From: Paratinospora sagittata
Taxonomy: Eukaryota > Streptophyta > Magnoliopsida > Ranunculales > Menispermaceae
Assembly (NCBI GenBank): GCA_035771175.1
Contig: CM069598.1
Location: forward strand, 10,132,668 to 10,196,667
Direction of reading: 5' to 3'
DNA: 64,000 nt
The notes beneath the pieces are model-generated. The model ran no database searches. It had not been told where the DNA came from and worked only from the letters and a program-made list of their open reading frames with translations. The translations under genes were made by a program, and so were the position numbers. Below, in pieces: positions 1 through 11,427 of the stretch. Numbering within the stretch: the stretch's first letter is position 1; each line of letters begins with the position of its first letter.

Positions 1-175
1 TGGATCGAAGAACAAGAAGAAGACCTTCTGGTAGTAGAACGCAGTGCGGTTGTTCAATTTTATTTTGATTTTGCGATTCGTGAAATTCTTAGAGCAGTTC
101 GTGTTTTTGTTCTGTTTTTACTGTTCTGTTCTGATAATCGAAGGTTGTGGGGAACAGGTGAAGAAGAAGAAGAGG

Positions 176-3100
176 ATGATGAGATTAGAGTTCAATGTGT
201 CGTCGTCACTGGAGCTGCTCGGAGGAATTTCGAGCAATTGGTGGGAGGAGATCAATGAGTCAACTCGGTGGCAAGATGGAATCTTCTTCTTTCTTTGTGT
301 TGCTTATGCCCTAGTCTCCGCTGTTGCTATGGTTAATTATTCTTCAATCTCTTCATCTCACTGTCGCCGTTTTTTCTTTTTCTTTTTTTTTTCTTGTGTT
401 TAAGATTAGGGACTGGTGTAATTGTCGAAATTCTGATAAAAGTTCGAATTTTTACCGTTTGGTATGCGTTTTTGAAGTTTCAACCCTGCCAAACTTTTCA
501 AATTAGGATTCTTTTATCTTAAGTTTCTCGCGATTCAAGTGGCATGTAATAAACCAAGGTTTTTGTGGGTTTTTTTTCCGGTTATATTAGGAGTTATTCT
601 TGCTTTCTTTGTTTCCAGATTCAACTTATTCGGATTGAATTGCGAGTGCCTGAATACGGTTGGACAACGCAGAAGGTTTTCCATCTCATGAACTTCATTG
701 TGAATGGAGGTGACTTTTAGTATTTAGGTTACTACTTGATTTGTTTACTGTCAGCAATGTTTCATAACCTGATAATTCATTTGTTTGCAGTGCGTGCTAT
801 TCTATTTGGGTTTCATAAACACGTATTTCTTTTCAGACCAAAGGTAAATTCATTTTTCACTTGAGAATGTCTTGTTACTAGTTTTGTAGTGCTTTCTCTT
901 ATTGTACTCTTGGTTGCAATATTAGTGGTACTCATATCTCTTCAGCTTTTTAACAGATTTTGGTTTTCACAGTATAGTAATAGTAGCTGGGTTAGTTAAA
1001 TTATCTAAATCCAGATATTTGAACAAGGGTTTGTCGAACTTGAAGATAAGTTCAACTGAGTCTGAAACAAATGAGAGAGAGGGAGTATTTTGAGAGAGGG
1101 AGTATTTTGTAATGAATCAAAGCATAACAAGCTTGCAAATTTTGAATGAATGGCTGGAATAGATGGTCAAGAGGTCATTTTTATTAGCAACGCCATTATT
1201 TGACTAGATTGTGATAACCACCAAAATGGTTAAGTTATGCGAATTGTCACTTTCAAAATTCTTTGCAAGTGATGTTGAATCTCCATTTTGTCACCCGTTT
1301 CTCGTTCTTTGCCTTTGCTCGATACTATTTGTTCCCCAAGAGCTGGGCTGTTCTCAGGGAACCAATAGAGCATTCTTCCAACGTGGGATTAAGGTTCTTA
1401 AGGTAAGCACCTGCAATTCCTCTCTTGACTATCCGGATCTCTTAGAGGGTGTTAACACCCATTTCTCACCCCCCTTGGTTGGATGTTGTCCCATTTGGAT
1501 CTTATGGATTGTCCCCTTTGGGTCCTCAAGGATTCACCTTGTTTTAGGAGTTGAGCGTACTTGATTGTGAATCTAGGAGGGGATGCTTTTGATATGAGAC
1601 CAAGGTCTTGTAGGTATTAGTTGCAATACTGCTCATGAACTAAAGTTGCCATTAAATTATTCTAATGCATTTTGATGTGAAAGAAATGTGGGCCTTGGTG
1701 CAACAATTGGGGTTGCTCTATTGTGAGCCTATGACTTGGAGGTTACAGGTTTGAATTCAAAAATAACCTCTCTAGTGTAGAAGTAAGGCTATTTACATTG
1801 CCCCTTCCCTACAATGACAACAACCTTGTGCATTGGGTATGACCCTTTATTTTGATGTGAAAATCTTAGTGTTATCTGGATCTCTTGCTCCAGATGAAAT
1901 TCAATGTAATATTAAAGGAAACTTGTTAATTTCCAATTCTTTTTAATATGGCTGGTGCATGCATTATAAGAATTAAATTGATCTATACTCCAAAGAAAAT
2001 TATCATAGAACAAAATGCATTCGTGAGCTCAAGTATTATTTTCAGTTTTCCCTCCATCGATGCTGCTCTCTTAGAAATCTTTTATAGCATTTTCAATGTG
2101 AATTAAAATCCTGAGGTATTTTAACGTTGATATTATTGTTTTCTTGAATCAGGTGCTTACTTTAGTCTTACTAGATCTCCCTGGGTTGTTGTTTTTCTCT
2201 ACATACACACTACTTGTCCTATTTTGGGCAGAAATTTATCGTCAGGTAAGTGTCAAATGGCTCTTATTTGTGAAAGAATGCCATGAATACTTTCCATCAA
2301 CTAGATACTTCTAAGAAATAGTTCTGAGCTTTCACCTCTGATGTGAACAGGCAAGAAGTCTTCCAACTGATAAGCTGAGGATAGTTTACATTGTGGTTAA
2401 TGGTGGAGTTTATTTCATTCAGGTGTGCTTGCAAAGTTCTCAAATTATCTTATATCTGATTTACACTGGCTACAACTTGCAATACCACAGTATTAGTTTT
2501 TATGGGTCTTTTTTTTTTCCTATTAATCACCAATAGAACCAAGTTGTGTTTTCATCTTCTCTTTTCATATTCTAGTAAAAGCAAGGTTATTGTCTTACAT
2601 CTGACTTACACCTATTATTTTTTTGGAGAAGACCTAAAACTAAGTTTTCCGACCTATTTATAACATGAAAACAACTTCCTAATCCCATTAAAACTCTATT
2701 TAGACACTTCTAAGCACTTTCTAATACACTTAAATAGTAAAAACGAATTTTAAAAACTATCTAGAACTACCAATAAAATATAAATTTACCAAAATAACAA
2801 AACACAAAAAAACATGCTAGACTCGACTCTAGTGATCACAAGCGGAATCGTCTTTTCATCTGGAACTTTCTTGAAATCGAGTAGTTTCTCAACCATAAAT
2901 TGTTGATCCATTAGGTTATTGGGTTGGAGATCACTGTGAAAAGTCTTTTGATTACCGAATGTGTTCTCAAGTTCTTCCCTGATCCATGCATTAGCCTCTT
3001 CAACTTTTGGAGCCAAGGATAACTGTCGATTTACGAACAACATTCTCTCTTCACCAGTAACGACCTCTTCCTCAAATTCATCACCATATTCATCAAATAT

Positions 3101-6100
3101 AGGTGGATTATCAAAATGATTTTCTTCTTCATTCCATTCATCTATAACAATTGGTGTAAAACAAATCTCACGACGAGGTTGTGGTGGAAGCAAGTGCCGA
3201 CAATTGCATCGATCCCAACAATCTAGATTAATCGCATGAGATTGGTCAAATTCGAACCCTGCTTCGAGTCGTTGAGTGAAATTGCAGGATTGCTGTGAGA
3301 ACCCACAACTTTCTCCTTGTCGTGGACAACACCCTATTCTTGGAGTTGTACCCGCGACAACGTTAAGCGTAAAACAACTTTCAACAGTTGATCCACGGTT
3401 TTGGCATTATTGGTGATCAATTCTTTAAGTCGATCGACCCGAGAATTTATTGCGAGCCTTCCTTTTCTTTTTGACACCATTGACGAAAAAGAGCATGATC
3501 AAACTTGTCTCTGATACCAATTTGATGTAAATTTGTCGTGGAAGTAAGAACGAAAATACTCAAAAAAAAAACCACATATATATTCTATTGAATAAAATAT
3601 TCAAAGAGAAAAAAAATTGATCTTCATCTCTCAAATTTCGTAATTGGAGCTCCTTATATAAATAACTCCCCTAAAACAACTTTTAAACTACCTAAAACAC
3701 CTAAAAATAAGTTTGTTGACCTATCTATAACATAAAAGCAACTTCCTAATTTTATTAGAATTCTATTTTGACACTTCTAAACACTTTCTAATACACTTAA
3801 ATAATAAAAACGAATTTTAAAAACTATCTAGAATTACCACTAAGATATAAGTTTACCAAAATAAAAATTTCTCTAAAAAAAGAAACTTAAATAAAAAAAT
3901 ACAAAAAACATGCTAAAATATATTATACATCAGGACCTTACACCTATTTTGTGATCGTTATTTTTAGTGCTTTGTCTTCTCGTCGTCTTTGTATTAATTT
4001 TTAATATCCCTACACTTTGGACTTCCCCGAGATCTTATTTTGGGAAAATGTGTTGAATGCTTGCTTGCCTATGTATTTATTTATTTATTTTAGTGAATTG
4101 GATTAGTGAATTTGTTGTTTGTGAAACTTACCTATGTAGATCTTGTTATCAGGTTTGTCTTTGGATATACTTGTGGATAAATGATAACAGCCTCGCTGAG
4201 TGCATTGGAAAGATATTTATTGCAGGTTTGCCTTTGAATCATTTATTATGTCACTGTGATAAATATTATGAACTCAAATCTACCATACTTGGCTATTTAC
4301 TTTGTCGTATGTATTCAATTAACGTGAACAAGTTTTTTGAACCTCAAGTGCCAGTTTGGACACAATTTGGTCATTAGGTTTCTAGATTTTGTACTATGGT
4401 CTATCTGTTAAAGTATGTTTATTCTGTCTTTTCTTTTTCAGTGGTATCATTCATGGCAGCACTTGGGTTTTTGCTTTATGGAGGAAGGTGTGGAGTAGTG
4501 AAAGCATCTGATATACGTTTATCTGTTTCAATCTTCTTTTTCTTGACTGATACTTTATTCTGTGATGCTGAGTGGGTTGGTTATATTTGATGTTTCCCAT
4601 GCAGACTCTTTTTCATGCTAAGGCGATTTCCTATCGAATCTAAGGGGAGAAGAAAGAAGCTTCATGAGGTGTGCACGTTTTTTTTTTTTTTTTTTTGTTG
4701 AAAAGAAACAATGTTAGTAGTTAGTTGTATAACCAACTCCATCATCATGCGGTCCATACTACACTCTCGAGGAGGTATCAGGCCAGTTCCTGACCCATTA
4801 ATCTCTCTCACCCCTTAGGTTGAGGCAGTGACAAAAGTTATACTTGGAACCTTTGAGTTCCAAAGCCACTTCTCTACCAACTCCATGTTGGCATGAGGTG
4901 TGTACTTTTAGAAAAATATGCAAGCACTTAGTTAGAGAATCATAATCCTTTATTTCGTTGACATGGTTTTCTCTGTTGTTTCTTTTTTTATGTAACGTGA
5001 TTGTCAACTCTTGGGTAATATCTTTTTACCTCTTATTTTGGTTTTATAGACTAATATAAACTTGTATACTATAAATGTTGTTTCTCAATTTATAACATAA
5101 AATTTAAATTGTTCTCTCTTTTTATTTTTCTATTTTTGGGTTGGGGGAGGGGGGAGGTTTCTAATATATATATATATATATATTAGAAAATTTGGATACA
5201 TAATCAGTATATGAGGCTCCCACCATTGTGAGTCTAGAGAATGGACGATGTACACAACTTTACATCTACATTATAGAGGCTATTTCTGGGGCATCCTTGT
5301 TAAATTTTTTTATATAAGTTTTTATTTGATGATCTTGAATCAATCAGCAAAAATGTAGCATAACATTTTTTTTATTCAATTGTGTGCCCACAAAAAACTC
5401 ACTTTTAGCATGGGGAAAAAAATCAAATTCCATTAGAAAGGGGAAGAGGTGAATACTCATGTCACCAAGAGCTAGAGGAAATACTCACATGGTCCTTAGT
5501 CCTGACAATATTAAGGCAACGAAAGAACAAATGAAATAAGAGAAAATAGAAGTGAATACTTGAATGGCACTAAGGCAGCAGAAGAAAGGATCAAATATAT
5601 TGACCTGCTGAGTTGTACTTGCAAGTTGCAATATGTTTCTTGATTTATCAATATAGCTAAATGCTAATATTTGTTGCATAAAATTTTAGAATCTTCATGT
5701 GTAATGGGTTTGCTTTCTTGCAAGAGCTGGTTAGCCATATATGTTCTATGCAGAACTTGATAAGGTCCATAAGCGTAGCTCAACTTTGAAAATCGGCTTG
5801 CATGGAGAGGGTTGCCCATGACAAATACATTGCATATTATAATTGCACGCAGATGATGTGGGACTATGCTAACAAAATTAAGAGACTAAGATTTGTTAGA
5901 GGATTCTTGTTCACTGCTATGTGATTAGAGAAAGAAAGTAAATGACTTAGATAATGCAGTTTGCTTAAATACAAATAAATATATATATATTTTGTAGTGC
6001 AAATTTCTCTCTTTCTCTCTCTTCCCTTTGCTTTATTTTACTGTTATGTAGATTTCTCTGAATCTGTGCCCATTGACTGGACCCAAAAGTTTTATTGGAC

Positions 6101-7597
6101 ATTTATCATCTCAGATGGAATGACCAACTGGATGATGCACTTATCCCCTCTCTTTCCAATGTGGCAAGTTCCCAGTTGCTCTCTGCTGTCTCTGTGATGC
6201 GGTTGTTTACCCTCATTTATATTTAGTATATCTTGTAGCAGTCAGTGGCTGCTAGAAGTTGTGGGGATTAGTGTTACAAACAGTTAACAAAACATGCATT
6301 TATCAAGTGATCTCTTTAGCAAGTTCCAGAGTATATTTATGGGATAGATTGCCATGACAACAACCCTCCAAGCCAGAAAGGTGTTGGCCAGAGTAGCAGC
6401 CTGGACAGCTACACAATGAACTTTTTCCTCCATTATGAAATTCGTCAATGAATTCTATTGTTTCCCTCATTACTTGTTCTCATAAAGTGTTTGCTGTTTT
6501 TGTGTACAAGCTTATACTTGATGCAAACTGCAATTCTAACATTCGACTTAATAGAAATAGGAATAGTTTAACCAGTGGCCTTAAGGCAGGCTGCAAAATC
6601 TGTCAACCAAATACAAAACACCTGCTGAGTCCTTGAAAACGGTTTCTTGAATTTCAAGAATTTTCTTATCAGAATTTGTGAACTTCACTGGCATTTGCTT
6701 TCTACTGACAGTCTTTTGTGTCACTCCAAGGCTTGTTGTAGCACTCTTTAGCAACAATGTAGATTAGGCTCTTCATTGTTTTGAAAGCCTTTTATGGCTA
6801 TTGATCTATCCTTTTATGCTGCACAATTTGAAATGATATTCCAATGCTTCCTATATGTACTAGAATTTGGTTTAGATTAATTTCAATTTCTCATGAGTTT
6901 GGATCTGTTGCAGGTTGGATCTGTCACAGCAATTTGTTTCACCTGTTTTCTTATTAGATGTTTTGTGGTGAGTACTGATTTCCCTGTTTCTAGCAACTTC
7001 ATGTGCAAATGCTCATAATCTGTATTACTTTTACCCAAATACGTATGGTACTTAGAGATGTTTACGTCACATTACCTGAACAGAGATGTCTTTTGTGTTA
7101 CTTGAACAATGTAGATTAGGCTCTTACAAAAGCATTCTGTTGAGTAAAATGTTTTTGAGAAAAGCTCAGAAATGAAACTTTAAAACTAGTGTCAACATTC
7201 CTAAAATCAATGATGACCTTGTGAGCTTTGTCTCTGAATCCATTCTTCAATCTCCGAAACGAAGTCCTAAACTTCTTGTAAATCTACTTTCTTTTTTCTC
7301 CCTCTTTTTATGGAAGATCTCCTAAACAACCATCTTTCAAATTGCAGGTGGCCCTATCCGCTTTTGATTCTGATGCATCTCTTGATGTTCTGGACCACCC
7401 TGTTCTTAACCTCATCTACTATGTGGTAAGTTATTATTGAAATTTTTAACTGTGCCATCACCCATGTTTATAGTGCAATTTTCTGAACTCTCTTAAAATT
7501 ACAGCTCGCAGAGATTCTACCATCGGCTCTTGTACTCTACATCCTGCGGAAGTTACCTCCAAAACGTGTGTCTGCTCAGTACCACCCAATTCGTTGA
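176..7597 (+). CDS. TOM1: Tobamovirus multiplication protein 1-like (TOM1/TOM3 family) 7-TM protein
   Basis: Eleven exons join in frame with GT-AG borders: 176-331, 619-709, 791-843, 2153-2245, 2351-2422, 4153-4225, 4442-4487, 4605-4668, 6914-6967, 7348-7425 and 7505-7597 (873 nt, 290 aa). The length matches the plant TOM1 family. Recognisable family stretches are [63 protein letters not shown] and the C-terminal [15 protein letters not shown]. The protein is hydrophobic throughout with about seven membrane segments. Known of the family: these tonoplast proteins anchor tobamovirus replication complexes; their normal cell role is poorly known. The start is the ATG at 176; a second ATG follows at 179. 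The reading frame upstream of 176 has no ATG. Introns 3, 5 and 8 are long and carry repeats. The 5' UTR may extend left of the window. Function is inferred from family membership. Confidence 0.93.
1683..1848 (+). mobile_element. tRNA-derived SINE in TOM1 intron 3
   Basis: The 166-bp insert is flanked by a perfect 14-bp direct repeat ATTTTGATGTGAAA (1669-1682 and 1849-1862), the mark of target-primed insertion. Its head resembles a tRNA-derived SINE promoter: a box A-like part near GGTGCAACAATTGGGGTTGC and a box B-like part in GTTACAGGTTTGAATTC. It is related to the minus-strand SINE at 62269-62436. It lies in intron 3 and does not touch exon borders. Confidence 0.75.
2625..3932 (-). mobile_element. 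Decayed non-autonomous LTR element in TOM1 intron 5
   Basis: The right LTR, 3523-3932 (about 410 bp), has inverted ends TGATGTA and TACATCA. Next to it, read on the minus strand, is a primer-binding-site-like TGGTATCAGAGACA (3506-3519). A second partial copy of the LTR lies at about 2633-2815; the two share long stretches such as CACTTCTAA and AAAACGAATTTTAAAAACTA. The interior carries a minus-strand open frame (2786-3193, 135 codons). It is acidic and resembles the linker between gag and protease of Ty3-type elements, but I could not place it firmly. The left LTR lacks its outer part, so the element is incomplete. Family assignment is inference. Confidence 0.6.
4679..4697. repeat. Poly(T) tract in TOM1 intron 8
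   Basis: An uninterrupted T run lies just after exon 8. A (TA)n microsatellite follows at about 5163-5184 in the same intron. Confidence 0.85.
5163..5184. repeat. (TA)n microsatellite in TOM1 intron 8
   Basis: About eleven TA units. The surrounding 2.2-kb intron (4669-6913) holds no other coding signal that I can see. Confidence 0.85.
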
Positions 7598-8921
7598 TCC
7601 TGCATCGCCTGCACCATCAATGTCTTCTGTAACTCTTAAGACTCACAAGTGTTCATATTTTTCAATGCGCACATGTTGAGAATGCAAAAGAAATGATTCT
7701 AGCATGACTTTGTATTCAGGGTAAAAGGGATAAATATATATGTGTAATTATTCTCGCATGGTTTGTGGTTGTGGTAATGGCAATTTTCTTATCCATGTAA
7801 AATCCACAACTCTAATTGCAATTTGCAGATGAGAAATTTGTTGGTTGCTTTGTATTCTGAGGTTTTAGTGATTGGCTTGAAGGAGGCTTTTTGTGTTGGG
7901 TATGTATTGTCTGTAGTTCAGTCAAATTAAGAATTAAGTTATTCATTAATTTTTATATGGCTCGTACGTGGATATTCTTATTTGTTAGTTCATGATTTTG
8001 TACATACGTGGTTTCCAAGCTGATTTTGTTTTGATTACTTTGTTTTGGCCTCGTTCTTCCCATTTTAGAATTTATCAAATTGCTGATTTCTAAGCTGGAA
8101 AAGGGATGGTATCATTGAATGAATCTAGGCAGGATTGGCATATCAACATCCATGTTGAATATTCTTATTTATATTCTCTGATTCATGAATGGATTTGTTC
8201 TTATTTGTTAGTTCGTCTTATGAATCAACATCCAAGAGAAAAGCATTACTGTTCTTCCCAACTATCTATAATAAACCATATGCATTTTTTAATTCTTTTT
8301 TAATAAGACTTCATAGAAAACATATTGTTTCATCCAAGAGAAAAACATTTTCTGAAAATAGGTTGTTTTTTTTGTAAGATTTTTGAAAACTATTTAAGGA
8401 TGTGACAAAATGCAATTTTTGAAAATAGGTTTTTTTAGTGAGATTTTTTAAAACTATTTTCAAATATAACTAATTAAATGTGATTTCAGATCTTTGGATA
8501 AAGAAAATTGTATTCGAATAGTAAATTAATAGAAACCTAGATTAAGTTGATGACATACATTTCAAGAATGGAATGGGGATAATGCACTATTGAATTTTAT
8601 TAAATTATATGTCAAACATATGATTATAGATGTTTTTATAACCTGTACAAATTATGTCATCCCAACACCTTTGAATAGCGTACTAAATTATGTGTTAACA
8701 CGTGATTCAAAGTAATTCAAAACAATCCAATACCTCATTCAATTTAACATTAATTTTCTATTTGTTAAGAATATCGATTCAAACACAATCCTTAAGAATA
8801 AGAAAATCAGATTTGCTATAAAAAGTTTGCCTGATTCAATGATCTTTTTTATAGGTGAAAAATGAAGGCAGACGTTTTTGTCTAAAATAATGAAAAGAAA
8901 AGAAAGAAATTAGATAATAAA
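7598..8921. other. Intergenic spacer between TOM1 and FAD4
   Basis: These genes converge, so both 3' UTRs fall here. The remainder is AT-rich. Short open frames in it have no conserved motif. Nothing else is recognised. Confidence 0.6.
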
Positions 8922-9857
8922 TTAAGAACCATTATGTCCAACCAATGGCATTTCAAACTCTTCATTCCAATCAGAATCCGGCTCACTCCAAGACCTCGGC
9001 CTCACTCCATACTTGAAAAACAACACCATCTCCACAGCTTCAAACACCCTCATCTCGTCCAAAACACCATTCCAAGCTCCGCTCACAATGCAGTAATTAT
9101 TATTATACGGCGGCCGGTGATGCTTCCCGTGCACCGCCGGCGACACCAGCACACACGCATCCTGCAATGCCACCACCGCCTGCGGCAACCGGCTCCTGGT
9201 CCCATGAGCCCATGCATGGAACTGCTGGCTAAACAAGATGCACCCGGAACACACTCCGACGAAGGCGTTTACCGCGGGATCATCACCGCATGCAATATCG
9301 ATAGGAATCACGGTGAAGGCGACGGCGCGAGCGAGCCCATGGAGGTTGTTGGCAAATTGGCGTCGTGTGATTGTCCATGGCCGCTTGTGGTGGCCTTGGA
9401 AGGCTTCGATTTGGGCGCCAACGAGAGGGGTGGAGGCATCGCCATAGTTGTCGATGGCCCAGTGGTAGACGCCGGAGGCGAGGTCCGCAAGGACGTAGCC
9501 AAGGAAGCCGGCGAGAGCGGGTTCCAGGAAGGTGTGTGAGTGTATGGAGGAGAGGGTGGATTTGAGGAGTGACAGTAGGACTGAGGTGCAGCCCATTGCT
9601 ACCCATGCACGGTGAGACCATGTTGATTGTACAGTAGTTCGATCGTTATTATTAGGTAATAGTTGTTTTTGTTGTTGTTGTTGTTGGGTGGTGAGTACTA
9701 GAAGTGGTGGTGGGTCATGGAGAGCCACCTGGTCTGGTGGACTCCGGCGGAGCTTGGTGGTGATGACGGCGGTGGCGACCCCCGGAGGTAGGTGGCCGGA
9801 GCAGGCATGATAACGAGGGTGCCTGAAAAGGGTGGTCTTTTGGGGTAAGATGGGCAT
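8922..9857 (-). CDS. FAD4: Fatty acid desaturase 4-like, chloroplastic (Kua/TMEM189 desaturase domain)
   Basis: A single-exon frame of 311 aa begins at the ATG at 9857; upstream in-frame codons lead only to non-ATG starts. Residues 1-75 are basic, rich in S/T/P/Q (six consecutive Q at 58-63), and fit a plastid transit peptide. Membrane segments lie near 85-128 and 176-212. Candidate metal ligands are H132 (GVYHWAIDNYGD), H156-H157 (QGHHK), H173 (NNLH), H214 and H218 (FHAWAH), and H243, H246, H247 (VHGKHHRPPYNNNY). The C-terminal VRPRSWSEP is typical of the family. Known of FAD4: it adds a trans double bond at carbon 3 of the 16:0 chain of phosphatidylglycerol in thylakoids. The third box reads VHGKHH, where I remember QHAEHH for Arabidopsis FAD4; the histidines are kept. 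A FAD4-LIKE paralogue is an equally possible identity. Confidence 0.9.
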   Translation of the reverse strand: MPILPQKTTLFRHPRYHACSGHLPPGVATAVITTKLRRSPPDQVALHDPPPLLVLTTQQQQQQKQLLPNNNDRTTVQSTWSHRAWVAMGCTSVLLSLLKSTLSSIHSHTFLEPALAGFLGYVLADLASGVYHWAIDNYGDASTPLVGAQIEAFQGHHKRPWTITRRQFANNLHGLARAVAFTVIPIDIACGDDPAVNAFVGVCSGCILFSQQFHAWAHGTRSRLPQAVVALQDACVLVSPAVHGKHHRPPYNNNYCIVSGAWNGVLDEMRVFEAVEMVLFFKYGVRPRSWSEPDSDWNEEFEMPLVGHNGS

Positions 9858-11427
9858 TTGATTAAAAAAACGAAGTGCTATAGTGTGGGCAAGGAATGAA
9901 GGGCAGGGAGAGGAGTGTATAAATGTGGTGTTATGTGCGGTAATCAAGTGGGAGAGAGTGATGTGGTGTGGAGAGTGGTTGCGTGGGATAAGCAGTGTCG
10001 CTAGCAACTTCTAAAGAACCTGAGTCACACGTTGTTGCAAAGTTTTGCTTGCTTTCGTGGGTTGATTCTAGATGGACCATCTGACGTCTATTTAAGCAAA
10101 ATTTTCAATTTTGAAGGCTATCCGTGAAACGAGGGATTGGGACTCATAGGCCCGCACCACCTTGCAAACAATATTTATTTTCTTTGCATGAGAATTTGAT
10201 CTTTAGTCATCAATGTGACCAAGAACTCTTGACTATCACACCAAGTGCTCATATGCATCAAGAAGCTAGTCTAAGAAGTATGTTTGAATCTTGAATTTGA
10301 ATCTCACATCAAGTGGACAATTCCCATAGGAAGGGACAAGTGAGATGCTTTAAGATGCCAAGATACCTTGTATTGTTCTCATACTCAGTTTAGATTTCAG
10401 ATTTATCTATCATATATCTTTATTTTGATCCAATTTCATATAGATTTTAAAGTTTGATGATATATATTTAGGATGTGGTGCATAAATAAGATTACTGTTG
10501 AGATGATTAAAATGATCTTGTTAAATTGGGGGGACTAGCATTAATTAGGTGGAGACTTGTTCATAAAGGGCAGTTTGTATGTTGCCATTGGAGTTGAATT
10601 CTTGGGTCAGTTTGTACTAGTAACTCTTAACAATATAAAAGTTTCTAGGTCACAGATGAATCTTAAAGCAGAAAGAAGTGAGTGTTGTTGCTGATGAAAT
10701 TTCCAAGTGATTAACTCTTAACAACCAGAAGGGGAAAAATAGATTGACATGGCCGGCTCACTAACTTAGAAAGTGAAATCAAACATAATTTATAATGAAA
10801 TTTCTTAAGGAGATAATAGCTTCATAAGAACATCACAGAATTTCAAGATGAGGACATAGCCATCTTTACCTACCTAATTGGAAAATGCAAGTCTACCAAG
10901 AACTCCTGTTTCTAGTAAAAAAAAAAACTGCAATCTTCAAGGTTGCAGGATTGTGCATTTGAACTATTAAATGGGATAAATATGAGAAACAAGTATGTAC
11001 ACTTAAGAATCTAAAAATATACATCATAACTTCTGTGCCCAAAAAACACTTTGATTCAATTGGCCATTCTTTATTCAGTCAAGTACAATGCAAATTACAG
11101 CACACTTTCATTCTCCAGTCAGATATTAGCTTCCTTTACCAGTGAAGAAACATACATATATATATACAGCTTGCTACATTTAACTTGCTAAATTAATGAT
11201 CTACATCAAAGAAACACAGAATTCCAATGCTTGGAAGCAAAGAACTTTCTGCCTCTGAGCATAAACTTAATACAGAGGTAGATCATGGATGAAAAGAGAC
11301 AAGTTTTACCATGATAATTCCTGTTTATCTATCAAATTTCTTTCTTTCTTCTCTCTTTTTTTCCTTTCCTTTTTATTTTTTTATTTTTTTTATTTTTATT
11401 TTTTTCCTTTTCCACTGTGATTGCAAT
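9858..11427. other. FAD4 promoter region and PP1 3' flank
   Basis: No coding or repeat signal is recognised apart from a pyrimidine-rich tract of T and C runs at about 11336-11412, just past the PP1 stop codon, which on the PP1 strand reads as a purine-rich 3' UTR. Confidence 0.5.
10088..10095 (-). promoter_or_regulatory. Possible TATA box of the FAD4-like gene
   Basis: TTAAATAG on the minus strand, about 230 nt upstream of the ATG at 9857. The intervening sequence has no in-frame ATG before 9857. The match is weak and is the only candidate seen. Confidence 0.25.

Noticed and set aside
8934..9539. 201-codon plus-strand frame
   Set aside because: It is antisense to the FAD4-like gene, whose GC-rich coding sequence opens frames on the other strand; it has no family motif. 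The smaller frames at 9238-9621 are likewise shadows.
9858..10007. 50-codon N-terminal extension of the FAD4-like frame
   Set aside because: It begins with TTG, not ATG. The first ATG is at 9857 and gives a normal length and transit peptide.
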